A DNA stretch of 64,000 bases from a virus: the IMG/VR virus record IMGVR_UViG_3300032285_001888, positions 1 to 64,000 of that record; one strand, given 5' to 3'. Positions 30,601 to 36,658 of this stretch are shown here, in pieces. The notes under the pieces are model-generated. The model saw only the letters and a list, made by a program, of their open reading frames with translations, did not search any database and was not told the DNA's origin. Position 1 is the stretch's first letter. Every line of letters starts with the position of its first letter. Position numbers and translations under genes: made by a program.

Positions 30601-31988
30601 CAAATAATATTTCAAGCACAGTAATAGGAAGCCAGCCAATATGGGCGGCCGTGAGTAGTACAACAGGCACTGCGGCAGCAAGTATACGTACTGGAGCAAC
30701 TCCACTAGGACGTATGAAGGTAGCTAGCGGTGCTATTACAGAGATACGACTAATCGAACCAGGCGGCGGCTTTGCCAAAGGTAACGTTTCAGCTACGACT
30801 GTAAGTACTAACTTGATCACTGTAGATGACACTACTGGATTGAGCACAAGTATCGCTAATAATCAACCGATTGAATTTAGTGTTGCTAGTGGCGGCCTAA
30901 CAACTAATACAACATACTATGTAATTGGATCGACTGTTACCAGTACTCAGTTTAGCGTAACTGCAACTGCTGGTAGCACAACAGCAGTAACACTTACAAC
31001 GACTGCTCCGACTGGTATGATTTATACTGCCGGTCCTATAGTAACACAATTTGATCCTAACAAGGTTAACACAGCAGGCACTCGTGTGCGTATGAGCGAC
31101 GGAGTATTGGCTAATCCAAGTTTCACTAATCGAGGATTAAACAACGCTACCGCTACAGCAGTAACAGCAGGCGATGGATATGCTGATCTATATCAGAATT
31201 CAAGTTACATAAACGTAAGTGGAGTCTACTCAATCCCAACTGCAGGTGCTAACGTACAGTTTGCCGCAATCACTGGCACTAGCCAATGGTATAAGCTGGT
31301 AACAGTTTCGAACATATTAGGTATTGCTGGTAATTATTCAGCAACGTTCCAGATTAATCCAGCATTAAGTACACTACTAGCACCAGCTAACGGTAACTTA
31401 ATCACTACTCGACTAAAATACAGTCAAGTTCGACTAACTGGACATGACTTCTTGTACATCGGTACTGGTAATCAAACACAAACAAACTACCCTAATGTGA
31501 TTCCTGGTAATGCTATACAGGCTAATCAGAGCTATGCTACAGGCGGCGGACGTGTGTTCTTTACAAGTACTGACCAAGACGGTAACTTTAACGTTGGTAA
31601 CTTGTTCGGAGTTCAACAGTCAACTGGTACTGCTACATTGAACGCTAGTGCGTTTGCCCTAAGCGGATTGCAGAGTTTGACATTAGGTAACTTGTCAGTT
31701 GGTGTTGGATCAGCGACTATTACTAGTTTCTCAACAGATCCCTACTTTACAGCTAATAGTGATAGTGTTGTACCAACACAGAAAGCTATTAAATCTTACA
31801 TTACAGCCCAAATTGGTGGCGGATCAAGCTCGTTGAACGTAAATACTATCACATCAGGACAGATTTACATCGCCGGCAATACGATAAGTAATACAACAGG
31901 TAATCAAATCTTGGTAACAAGTAAGATGACATTTACCGGCGGAATTGACGGGGCACCAGTTGCTCTTGTGTTCTTCGGTCAGAGATAA
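18654..31988 (+). CDS. Giant modular adhesin/tail fibre protein (4444 aa)
   Basis: An expanded paralogue of the 10077 product with the same domain order: seven W..Y..gDvV.ygG..Y CBM-like repeats (about 18680-21170), GDMFYYGSTG/LPIGTDGQ linker (about 21280), VGDELRSTVVQP (about 22550), beta-helix core with GGRIRATNGNSSYG (about 26575-27060), GWDHVLPG/YIIEPRVSY (about 28910-29030), BNR-like WSNVVYG/FVAL blades (about 29080-30600), and C-terminal FFTSTDQDGNFNVG...VVPTQKAIKSYI (about 31550-31820). It differs by many insertions: three NG-type modules (about 18961, 20350, 22125), one NPTTYYI module (about 19222), and six copies of an RD..yil..lyDl.yGgN helical module (about 21876, 23052, 23530, 24255, 25522, 26457). 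At 13.3 kb it is among the largest phage genes. It lacks any obvious enzyme motif. Confidence 0.8.
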   Translation: MAEYKLGRIKPVYQGSWTAGGSYVVDDIVTVGGKTYICVISNTASGSFNTDLTANPSLWNIIADGSTWRGTWQNATTYNIGDLALYGGVLYQATTAHSSTSATATITAATASANGSTATIGFAQQVVQPYLVGATITVAGFSSQTAFNGSFTVTACTTTTVSYTLAQTLTGTTMGTVTGPSQLGLENSQYNAISGVSIGANGTFAGSATLNVGMAVVVSGTSSNGSITGYTNPTTYYIIATNGVNTGFTLSATQGGAPVGTVAGTGAGLTFNIAYWVPYSSNINWIGAWTTNTRYKLNDLVSYGGYTYVCNLAHVSANTATLGLEQDQSKWSTFNAGIFYQGSWSSSSVRYRVNDVVTYGADLWICTTAHTSSTSFASANFSLFVAGFEYLNSWSASTTYVQGDVVSYGGNTYIALQNHSGQTPSTALTYWQPFTTGLTFAGAWTTTPTGIQTGQTGYRIGDVVTVDGYTYLAVADNAVQTVTATAVTNPTATMPSTTISTLGALNIGGTVTGTVAIGMYLSGGGLTTNTYYITGGSGTSWTTNYTGTAIASTTITGTHNLVSLPSIIITAASASGGTATLTYATQSAVPFVAGQYITVAGVTPAGFNGTYVVTGSPTTTQVTYALTGTLTGSAFGTVAGTTTNLVTGLPITFGSALGGLLTTQQYYVRDIPTGGTTFSVSTTSGGVPVLLTASSANTTLGTTNPKPPFATYWGQLNSGIKWNPSYNTYTGLSATNVTGTGVGAQFTVLARNTTYTVTVTNGGSGYSQTAGSNTIKILGTSLGGVSPANDLTMTISSVASGVIQTGGVTVVGISVTWASSTTYVAGDTVLWGVSTYICILAHVGATGNRPDNDTTGTYWNLMASGTEQAVLTTQGDMFYYGSTGPTRLPIGTDGQILRVNNNIPAWQYYGQINNLVYVSPAGSDVTTAGQGTTIDKPWQSVRYACQQVEDGYLNPNTKFLMTANKQFMMKEVNNYIYYQYSVNVTGTSSNTITVGGSSTVAQTTTANLYIGMPIVFTTSSGSIVAGTTYYVAQVLTGTTFTIATSYANALVPTLFAVGTGSANVGTYSYSQSKTERDAGLVIQGLIFDITHNGTYQTTTNVQAYFTSTGATFTSGVSAYDVIPFNLSLNYLANTLIPNVLANTTPSTNYQLILNPSIATTGASGTSTVATITYTGSAFAVGSYITVAGVTPLGYNGTWQVTASSSGSVSFLSSTTGSQTVAGTVQTAKAIQQINSSYTVESGTQTKAQTLIGYLTSCLSAGTTNNVLPAVINPATTISIKTGTYNEILPINVPAYTALVGDELRSTVVQPFAADPVLATVVPKAVVALNRIKALIPNLMSNTTITPTTGNTATQVTSLPAASTGSTLAITNLQTSFNIVLQLVSNGLGGEPVIVMPQPTGYSGGSITNTAYATTSGSNPTGTTTGYATAFTQIRQNYNFLITETLVYLIANPGTSGFTGQAGQYNLGVRDITYILDSLLYDLTYGGNTQSLIAGAAYYSLNILQITSAQSAAYQAALTRLRAAIVTVARGTAFSATSGNNVVQVTVGGDGGVAAANFAGDRVQNVINWIANGTADATVAPYIGAQSIALQTAYNAVSALNSNIASDAQYWVYKYYQGVTYSNPTLINRDAGLIATYTAYDMVFGSNFNAIQIGRAFNRANTSATNLRSATSGQLAPTLGAINFMYYKMKQIAASGAVAQIQTTIDDITAYMQGGPAAPAQIIWPQPALATIATSTGASGGATYTSVSGTTLSGGGSSAVFTIVRAYNGNGYYNYTITPTTPGSSYTVGSLIKILGTSIGGYTPVNDIIIRVTQVNSGAIQYATYSDTSSAAGMLEANRAFLIAEAVAYFTTNYSSLVSNPNYSLAKTQRDMGYILDGIHYDLVYGGNWASSNAGMAYYSALYGTQISAGFGAAFAATINWVSTLAQQVVVNTTVGSPVQATVTQTLQVGAGLIGASTHAATLAQLFVTVTAIVTNGLTTGVPTATIVTISGTNTFTTGTTANTITNTNGTAVTITAASYIQGTPIATGASVTTTSGLAINTTYYVAATITNSTTVTLATTLANALAGTAITFTGGSTAISNGAVTVGSANHGLSAGDMIIPQSTSNGLTSTIIGSTVTPYYVISTGLTTTQFQLSNSYNGTAISTFTNGTGLSLAIQTINMPQLNTANATTLSAWTAVSASVPTYQSGSTASFTATINGTTTLNVTAVASGTIALGMSITGTGLGGGATITAFGTGLGGTGTYIMSVAATSGTVAIPVTGVTVAAVSQASVVGYINTNYTAFQYLSAYTQRDVFNVTLAMFLDTLLGSNFATVQAGRAYNRTQDYKVQGYELTVTVAALNYLQTLVATTLSSSTYTSQLTTATNNINTIISYVGSSQYVQPQVNGTVTYNNSADIIKGAEILRANIPFLQAEVSAYYTSLYSYAITSTTTSTNVITTGSAHSFVVNDPIQFTPTTASTTATASNANSEITLNSLTGIIVGGSVAFSTSFGNVIAGTTYYVLTATGGKITVSSASPGGALFVTGVVASTSSAVTYTGFVSGNLSANTVYYIASVPSTTTFTVTTIEGFTNVNTGTTGTVVSLQTVSTPAFNVVYYAPTVLTQTDINYYLNGIVYDLQYTGNYRSLRYAQVLLNSVNGSAQSNFFLVRNASGIRNMTMTGLTGYLSTASVAFGTKRPTAGAYSSLDPGFGPNDSNAWIYSRSCYVQNCTMFGYAVYGAKVDGALHSGGYHSMVANDYTCIIGDGIGWMTTGAGSLSELVSVFNYYSYAGYMAELGGRIRATNGNSSYGVYGVVAEGVDTTEVPLYATLNNRANPATITNVVTDAQAQVYRFEYGNAGTNYTSSVPSISGSGYNSAVFQDEFRNASMFETRLIDKADGNGTGGSSYVTATNVSQGGTTGLITIAATDTALTNAYNGDRIQLTAGTGVGQYANILTYTNSSKVAQIIKDSFTPISVTASTATTGVNTTSGVITTNSYWGTVLAPCGTVTGTFAPGMVLTSAGTITAGTYITSAANSATLTTTSITSSGGSLAGTVSLISGAGTAVAPWAATITLSSGTTAALVVGAQFVATAGGGTIYGGSPTSVTVTAITSSTVFTYAVVGGTTPTAGTVTAITQAVLAASAASNLLPGMALATVSTPAYVAGQISATGTIVATATFTGTSGTNTITLSTFTVGSIATVLVGQFIGPISGIPANTFVTAVNPVTNIITISTTLYGAVSGSASTYTAGGAGTYALTAASFATITGTPTTATSWPLSTSQSQYSATVTGTLYSLTVASTANIYNGMPIYLGTAVATLSATTLYYAQAVTSTGFSVTTNAGYPGAGTIATVTTTTTATVTVTATSIVNNLITAANTLTAGQTLTFGTAFTGVDTGTTYWVNATNLTTSSFAISTSPFSGTTVTITSTNPSVSSTGTIGTAVYAAGWDHVLPGFVSATFGTPSTTISYTNALDLTSAYIIEPRVSYSAPAYLPTARTITSGSYSSLTYGAGYFVALNTSGTAVQYSTNGTTWSAGGALPTSTTWSNVVYGGGQGARATAVVGGFGGAGAVLTAVIGTGTTATQIVSVTIVNGGYNYTTPPNIVFVSSNGPGTGATATCTVLNGAITSVTMTINGSGYTAAPIVTANTGIVSSITMNTWGKNYYSTPTVTVAQPQGLTPTVYPVSSSVTQNTYYQTTAGRIYQCVTAGTTSSTTPTFDYTTATGYTNIQNGTAYFTYIATQASGTAAYSNGSITSIALTNAGYGYNAVPAVTIVDGSAAFVAISYSTTSQTYIATSTAAGIPATGWSAIGTGSNAYIAISNIYGITYGNNIYVAVGGANGTATALSTSSPQSYTNWVTRTLTAISAGYYSSVAFGAGGNSSGTFIAINYGGNITSISNNGSTWTAGGTLPSTQPWTSIAYGNNRFVALAKTGAVAYTVNYGTNWYASPVSNGSFPSTLSPSYVWTQISYAEGVFVAISQTNVSATSPDGITWTLRTMPSSTNWSAIAFGNPNNISSTVIGSQPIWAAVSSTTGTAAASIRTGATPLGRMKVASGAITEIRLIEPGGGFAKGNVSATTVSTNLITVDDTTGLSTSIANNQPIEFSVASGGLTTNTTYYVIGSTVTSTQFSVTATAGSTTAVTLTTTAPTGMIYTAGPIVTQFDPNKVNTAGTRVRMSDGVLANPSFTNRGLNNATATAVTAGDGYADLYQNSSYINVSGVYSIPTAGANVQFAAITGTSQWYKLVTVSNILGIAGNYSATFQINPALSTLLAPANGNLITTRLKYSQVRLTGHDFLYIGTGNQTQTNYPNVIPGNAIQANQSYATGGGRVFFTSTDQDGNFNVGNLFGVQQSTGTATLNASAFALSGLQSLTLGNLSVGVGSATITSFSTDPYFTANSDSVVPTQKAIKSYITAQIGGGSSSLNVNTITSGQIYIAGNTISNTTGNQILVTSKMTFTGGIDGAPVALVFFGQR

Positions 31989-32009
31989 CATAAATTTTGG
32001 AGAAATAAT

Positions 32010-32381
32010 ATGGCAGCAGGATCAGGTATAAAATTTACACAAGCCTTAACAGCAGGTAATATTGCAACGCTTAACCCAGTTTACTACACAGTACCAACTG
32101 GCTATTATGGTGTATACAATATTTCTTTTACTAACACATCGTCAGCCGCTCAGACAATTAGATTGTATATTGGTGCAAGTACAAGTGGTAGTCCGGTCGC
32201 TAGCGAAATATTTGAATATCAAACTACTATCGTTGCTAACGGTGTATTTGAGCGTACAGGTATTGTAGCGGCAGCTGGATCAAACTTTATTGTAGGTAGT
32301 TCAGGCGGTTCAGGCGGTGCTGGTACATCAACTGGCGCAGTAAACTTAAACATCTACGGTATTGAAACTTCAACATCATAA
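32010..32381 (+). CDS. Small beta-sandwich virion protein (123 aa)
   Basis: Pattern FTNTSSAAQTIRLYIG, then an aromatic/Ile strand and FIVGSSGGSGGAG, ending VNLNIYGIE. This resembles the small beta-sandwich proteins at 4396 and 9118 but is more distant. A good RBS (TTTTGGAG) precedes it. It probably accompanies the giant fibre just upstream. Function is not assigned beyond a likely virion component. Confidence 0.6.
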   Translation: MAAGSGIKFTQALTAGNIATLNPVYYTVPTGYYGVYNISFTNTSSAAQTIRLYIGASTSGSPVASEIFEYQTTIVANGVFERTGIVAAAGSNFIVGSSGGSGGAGTSTGAVNLNIYGIETSTS

Positions 32382-32393
32382 TAAGAGATTAAC

Positions 32394-32999
32394 ATGGCAA
32401 GATATAATACAGTTATAGCAACTAGTTCGACGGCCACTGGGGTTGCAACTACTCCTCAGAACGGTCAATTTACAACAATTACAGGATCAGCAGGCACTGT
32501 TACACTAGCCGCTCCTAGTACATGTACAGGACAAACACAAGGTTTTTGGAATACTACCGGCGGAGCCGCAGTACTATCAACACCTAGTGGCGCAATTAAC
32601 TTCCTTACAAATACTGGTAGTGCTAACTATACAATGGCCAATAATAGTGTAATATTTTTAACTAGCGATGGAACTAATTATGTTGTAACTGGTACAGTTG
32701 GTGCGCAGATGGTTAACGTAAACGTAAGTGGTACATATACTGCTTCCGCTCAACAGTTTTTATGGGTTAACACATCGAGTGCGGCCTTTACAATAACACT
32801 GCCGGCGGCACCGAGTCAAGGTGATACTATCCGTATAGTAGATATTACAAACACATTTAACACTAACAACTTGACCATTGCCCCAAACAGTCTTCCTATC
32901 ATGGGAAGTGTGGCCAATATGACAGTAGCAACCCAAGGTGCGGCATTTGATATGATTTATTATGATGCAACACGCGGTTGGAGACTATTTACAATTTAA
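32394..32999 (+). CDS. Fibre-associated virion protein (201 aa)
   Basis: The C-terminal half (FTITLPAAPSQGDTIRIVD, then NNLTIAPNSLPIMG, then FDMIYYDATRGWRLFTI) is a domain I recognise as common at the C-terminus of T4-like cyanophage fibre and adhesin proteins. The N-terminal half is a Thr-rich strand region (GQFTTITGSAGTVTLAAPS). It lies between the giant adhesin and the three C1q-like fibre genes and is likely part of the same surface structure. Confidence 0.65.
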   Translation: MARYNTVIATSSTATGVATTPQNGQFTTITGSAGTVTLAAPSTCTGQTQGFWNTTGGAAVLSTPSGAINFLTNTGSANYTMANNSVIFLTSDGTNYVVTGTVGAQMVNVNVSGTYTASAQQFLWVNTSSAAFTITLPAAPSQGDTIRIVDITNTFNTNNLTIAPNSLPIMGSVANMTVATQGAAFDMIYYDATRGWRLFTI

Positions 33000-33008
33000 G
33001 GTTAAACG

Positions 33009-33953
33009 ATGGCAACATATTCTAGTTTTAAACAGATACCTGCAGACGGCCTTGTTGCTAATACTATTGTAACCGGTAACATAGCGGCCAATACAGTTAC
33101 TGCCGCTAACATTGCCACTAATGCTGTTCCGGCTAGTGCAATTAGCGGTACTGCTACAAGTGCTACTCTAGCTACTACTATTAATTTAAGTGGTAAAACT
33201 GTTACTTACAGAGCAATTACCGGTTCAGATTTTTCCGGCAGTGCGGCAATTGCCGGTGCAACACTAGCTTCGGGAGCCGCTACAAGTAATATCGGATTTA
33301 CTCCGATCAATCAAAGCGGTGACACATTATCAGGCGTACTAACAGTACCATCGGGATCAGCAAGTAGTCCGAGTATACAATATTCGGGAAGCTCTAATAC
33401 TGGTATCAATATCACTACTAATAACGTAGCCATTGTAGCTGGTGGTTCAACAGCAGTTAACTTTGACTCTAACGGATACATTACTAGACCAAATCATCCA
33501 ATATTTGCCGCTGTTGGCACAGCTGGATGGCTGTATGCTCCTAGCTATGGCGGTACTGGAGAATACGAATCTGGATCAATCGAAGGTTGGAGCACTAGCC
33601 ATCAATATGGTGGCTCAAACTTTAGTGGAGCACCGGGTCGATTTACAGCACCGGTATCCGGATACTATATGTTTCATACATGGTGGTATATTTTAAATGA
33701 CGCCAATACTCCGCCAAACTATGTACACTGGTTTGTACGTAGAAATAATAGTCGTAGCTGGACTGCAGGTGGTCGAAGCCCGTATATCATGAGTATGCAT
33801 CAAAATCAACATAGCTATGATGATGGCTATCCACACTCGTCACTAATAGATATGAGTGCTGGAGATTTTGTTAGTCTAGGAATGGTGTGGCACGGTAACA
33901 GTAGTAGACAACACTCTAGTCATCATCTATTCAGTGGATATTTAATAGGATAA
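33009..33953 (+). CDS. C1q-like tail fibre protein, copy 1 (314 aa)
   Basis: N-terminal domain MATYSSFKQIPADGLVANT followed by 'NIAANTVTAANIATNAV' repeats that look like a trimeric fibre shaft, then a linker (GFTPINQSGDTLSG, GSSNTGINI). The C-terminal ~130 residues follow the C1q/TNF-like pattern: APGRFTAPVSGYYMFHTWW, Y-V-H-W-F-V-R-R-N, DMSAGDFVSLGM, and the closing FSGYLIG. It is rich in His, Trp and Tyr, as expected for a receptor-binding tip. Two further copies follow within 4-5 nt of each other. Confidence 0.75.
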   Translation: MATYSSFKQIPADGLVANTIVTGNIAANTVTAANIATNAVPASAISGTATSATLATTINLSGKTVTYRAITGSDFSGSAAIAGATLASGAATSNIGFTPINQSGDTLSGVLTVPSGSASSPSIQYSGSSNTGINITTNNVAIVAGGSTAVNFDSNGYITRPNHPIFAAVGTAGWLYAPSYGGTGEYESGSIEGWSTSHQYGGSNFSGAPGRFTAPVSGYYMFHTWWYILNDANTPPNYVHWFVRRNNSRSWTAGGRSPYIMSMHQNQHSYDDGYPHSSLIDMSAGDFVSLGMVWHGNSSRQHSSHHLFSGYLIG

Positions 33954-33956
33954 CAC

Positions 33957-34928
33957 ATGGCAACGTATTCAAGCTTCAAAAAAATAGACACTCAAGGGAT
34001 AATTTCCGCAAACGTTACTAAGGACGATATAGCTCCGGGCGGAATTCCTAGCTCAGCTTTTTCTAGCAATAGTGTTAGAACATCGGACATTGCGGCAGCA
34101 AGTATCGGTACAAATCAACTTGCAAACACTCTAGACTTTAGTGGCAAGACTATGACTTATCGTCCGTTTGTTAATGCGGATTTTGCCGCTGGATCTATTA
34201 GCGGAACACAACTTGCTAGCGGTGCTATCACTACTAACATTGGATATACTACTTTAAATAAAGCAGGCGACTCAACTACTGGGCCATTGATACTACCTGC
34301 AGGATCAGTTGGGGCACCGTCAATTGCCGCCAGTAACAATACTAATACAGGAATTTATTTTCCAGCGTCGAGTCAGATCAATATCGCAACTGCTGGAAGT
34401 CTAGCTAGTAACTTTGTAAACAACGGAAGTAGCACCATTAGCCAGGTTCAACCTAGTATTCCAGCGTTTCATGCAACTGGCAACGGTGGTTGGTTTTATG
34501 GCAACTCATTTGGCGGATGCAGTCGCTGGGGAGAATTGATCAACGGATTTCCTGGAGGTTGGCAAGTTGGCGCACAAAAAGGCGGAAGCAATATAGGAAC
34601 TCCTGGAAGATTTACGGCGCCAGTCGCCGGATGGTATAATTTTTATGCCCAAGAGTATATGTATAGCGACACTAATAATAGTAACAGCTATATCCACTGG
34701 AACATCGGGTACAATGGTAGCCCGTCAACTGATAGAAATACTGGTCGTACACCGCATACAATTTATGGACATGGAAATAGTGGAAACTACGTTCCGGGCA
34801 TTGTAACAACTTTAGAAATTTATCTAAATGCTACCGATTATACGATCCCCCAACCATACTGGGGCGGTGGCTGTACTGGGCGTATACACGGTGACCATGC
34901 ACTATGGTGTGGATACTTAATAGGATAA
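33957..34928 (+). CDS. C1q-like tail fibre protein, copy 2 (323 aa)
   Basis: Paralogue of its two neighbours: MATYSSFKKIDTQGIISAN start, TLDFSGKTMTYRPFVNADF, GYTTLNKAGDSTTGPL linker, and a C1q-like tip with TPGRFTAPVAGWYNFYAQE, YIHWNIGYNG, and a terminal WCGYLIG. The tip diverges more than the shaft at exposed loops, for example a WGGGCTGRIHGDHALW stretch containing two Cys residues not seen in copy 1. This points to a different ligand. Separated by 3 nt from copy 1. Confidence 0.75.
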   Translation: MATYSSFKKIDTQGIISANVTKDDIAPGGIPSSAFSSNSVRTSDIAAASIGTNQLANTLDFSGKTMTYRPFVNADFAAGSISGTQLASGAITTNIGYTTLNKAGDSTTGPLILPAGSVGAPSIAASNNTNTGIYFPASSQINIATAGSLASNFVNNGSSTISQVQPSIPAFHATGNGGWFYGNSFGGCSRWGELINGFPGGWQVGAQKGGSNIGTPGRFTAPVAGWYNFYAQEYMYSDTNNSNSYIHWNIGYNGSPSTDRNTGRTPHTIYGHGNSGNYVPGIVTTLEIYLNATDYTIPQPYWGGGCTGRIHGDHALWCGYLIG

Positions 34929-34933
34929 TCTAA

Positions 34934-35911
34934 ATGGCAGCTTACTCAAGTTTTAAAAGAATTGCAACCGACTCGTTTGTTGCTAATACATTAAATAGTA
35001 CAGACTTTGCCGCAGGCGCAATAACGCTTGGTAACCTTGCTCCCGGCGCTGTTAATGCAACGACACTGGCTACAAATGCTATCGGAACAGCACAGCTAGC
35101 AAGCACTCTTGATCTCAGCAACGGCGGTGCAAACACTGTAACTTATCGTACAGTTGCTAATTCTGATATTAGTTCAAGTGCTAATATTCCAGCAGGCGCA
35201 CTAGCTAGTGGTGCCGCAACAACAAACTTAGGTTTCACTCCATTAAATAAATCCGGTAGCAGTATGACTGGCGCACTGCAAATTACGCAAGGTAGTGCCG
35301 GTGCACCTCCAGTTGCACTAACAGGTAATACGAATACCGGTATATTTTTTGCTAACGATAACACTGTACGTATTACCACTGCTGGCACAGAACGTGCAAG
35401 GTTTGATCCAAGCGGTAGATTTCTAAGAGGAACTAGTCAAACGGCTGGAACTCCTATGTTCCAGGGACACGGCACGGGTGGTTGGTTATATAACAATAAT
35501 ATTGGATCAGGTACTAGCTGGCAGGAAATAAACTCAAACTTTGGCTGGACTGGTTACCAGCGTAATGGCAGTGGATTTAGCTACAATAACGGGCGTTATA
35601 CAGCACCTGTGGCTGGACACTACCATTTCCAATGGCTAACTTATGCCCATAATGACAACAGCTGGAATAATACTAACGGCTACATTCATATGGCTCTTGG
35701 GAAAAACGGCAACGTTAGTCCGTGGAGTGGTCGTTGTCCGCACGGCATTTGGATGCACGGTAACGGTAGTCCGCATCCTAGCGGAATCAGTTGGAGGGTG
35801 GATCTATATCTAAGTGCCGGTGATTACGCTAGTGTGTTCCCGAACTGGACCAATAATAACAGTAGATTCCATGCAAGTCATTCATTCTTTAATGGGTATT
35901 TGATCGGATAA
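34934..35911 (+). CDS. C1q-like tail fibre protein, copy 3 (325 aa)
   Basis: Third tandem copy: MAAYSSFKRIATDSFVANT start, TLDLSNGGANTVTYRTVAN, GFTPLNKSGSSMTGAL linker, then NGRYTAPVAGHYHFQWLTY, YIHMALGKNG, DLYLSAGDYASVF and the closing FFNGYLIG. The stop TAA (35909-35911) is embedded in the late-promoter motif of the next gene. It is likely a fibre tip; which of the three copies is assembled, and where, cannot be told from sequence. Confidence 0.75.
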   Translation: MAAYSSFKRIATDSFVANTLNSTDFAAGAITLGNLAPGAVNATTLATNAIGTAQLASTLDLSNGGANTVTYRTVANSDISSSANIPAGALASGAATTNLGFTPLNKSGSSMTGALQITQGSAGAPPVALTGNTNTGIFFANDNTVRITTAGTERARFDPSGRFLRGTSQTAGTPMFQGHGTGGWLYNNNIGSGTSWQEINSNFGWTGYQRNGSGFSYNNGRYTAPVAGHYHFQWLTYAHNDNSWNNTNGYIHMALGKNGNVSPWSGRCPHGIWMHGNGSPHPSGISWRVDLYLSAGDYASVFPNWTNNNSRFHASHSFFNGYLIG

Positions 35912-35915
35912 ATAT
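35908..35915 (+). promoter_or_regulatory. T4-like late promoter (ATAAATAT)
   Basis: The motif overlaps the stop codon of the third C1q-like gene and lies 18 nt before ATG 35934, with CGGGAG as RBS. Confidence 0.55.
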
Positions 35916-35933
35916 ACGGGAGACATATTAAAC

Positions 35934-36629
35934 ATGACACAGAAATTTTCAATACACCTTTCTATAGCAGAAAGCAGAATGTTACATCACCTTACTAAAG
36001 ATCCCGACGACTGGATTAGAAATCTTATAGAGTGGAGAGTTAGAATAGTTGAAGATAGTTTATATCCACAAATAAAGCAACAGCTAATAGACGCAGGCGC
36101 AACATCTATTCCCGCTACTAGAGAAGGAATGATTGCGGCTGGCAATCTACAGCCAAAAGATCCAAACTGGACTCCAGTGCAACGCGAGCATATAACTAAT
36201 GACAACTGTGATATTCATACTATTGAATTAGCCGATGACGAAATTACAGTATTAGAATGGATGTATGAAAATCCTCACGAACACATACACGACTGGATTG
36301 TTGAAAGATGCCAGATTGGTATTAAAGAAAAAGCCGAGTTTGTTACCAAAGAATTACTAGCTGATCCTAGATGGACTGACCCTATTCCATTAGATCCAGA
36401 AGAAGTTCTTGATTTAATAGAGATGAGAACCGTGCATGATCATATGGAGCTTACAGGCGCGGCAACACGCGATCTAGTCGAAAATTCAGCCAACTCTGAT
36501 CACGTGCCCTTAACTGTGCCATTTCATCGATACCTACATCATGATGATGTACCAGCATTTCCTACACCGTCTAGAGGACCAGACTCGGAAGCAGGGCCAA
36601 ATACTACTCCGCATCCGGAAGCTAGATAA
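35934..36629 (+). CDS. Unknown protein with internal duplication (231 aa)
   Basis: Two related helical halves are visible: residues about 9-60 (AESRMLHHLTKDPDDWIRNLI, written here in parts: AESRMLHHLT, DPDDWIRNLIEWR) and about 103-155 (DDEITVLEWMYENPHEHIHD, WIVERCQIGIKEKAEFVTKE). Each has the pattern 'D/E..vL..l..dp.dWi...ie.r..i'. The last 60 residues are acidic/His/Pro-rich and probably disordered. Proteins of this type follow fibre genes in other T4-like marine phages as I recall, so a fibre assembly or chaperone role is possible but unproven. It ends just before a bidirectional terminator. Confidence 0.6.
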   Translation: MTQKFSIHLSIAESRMLHHLTKDPDDWIRNLIEWRVRIVEDSLYPQIKQQLIDAGATSIPATREGMIAAGNLQPKDPNWTPVQREHITNDNCDIHTIELADDEITVLEWMYENPHEHIHDWIVERCQIGIKEKAEFVTKELLADPRWTDPIPLDPEEVLDLIEMRTVHDHMELTGAATRDLVENSANSDHVPLTVPFHRYLHHDDVPAFPTPSRGPDSEAGPNTTPHPEAR

Positions 36630-36633
36630 AATT

Positions 36634-36658
36634 AAAAAGCACCCTAGGGTGCTTTTTT
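36634..36658. terminator. Bidirectional terminator between convergent operons
   Basis: A near-perfect palindrome, AAAAAGCACCC / GGGTGCTTTTTT with a two-base centre TA, gives a stem and T-run on both strands. It closes the plus-strand fibre block and the minus-strand halogenase operon. The minus-strand stop codon lies in its tail. Confidence 0.9.

Noticed and set aside
18654-31988. Several separate genes wrongly joined into a 13.3 kb frame
   Set aside because: The frame is uninterrupted for 4444 codons and its domain order matches the paralogue at 10077, so a single gene is supported.
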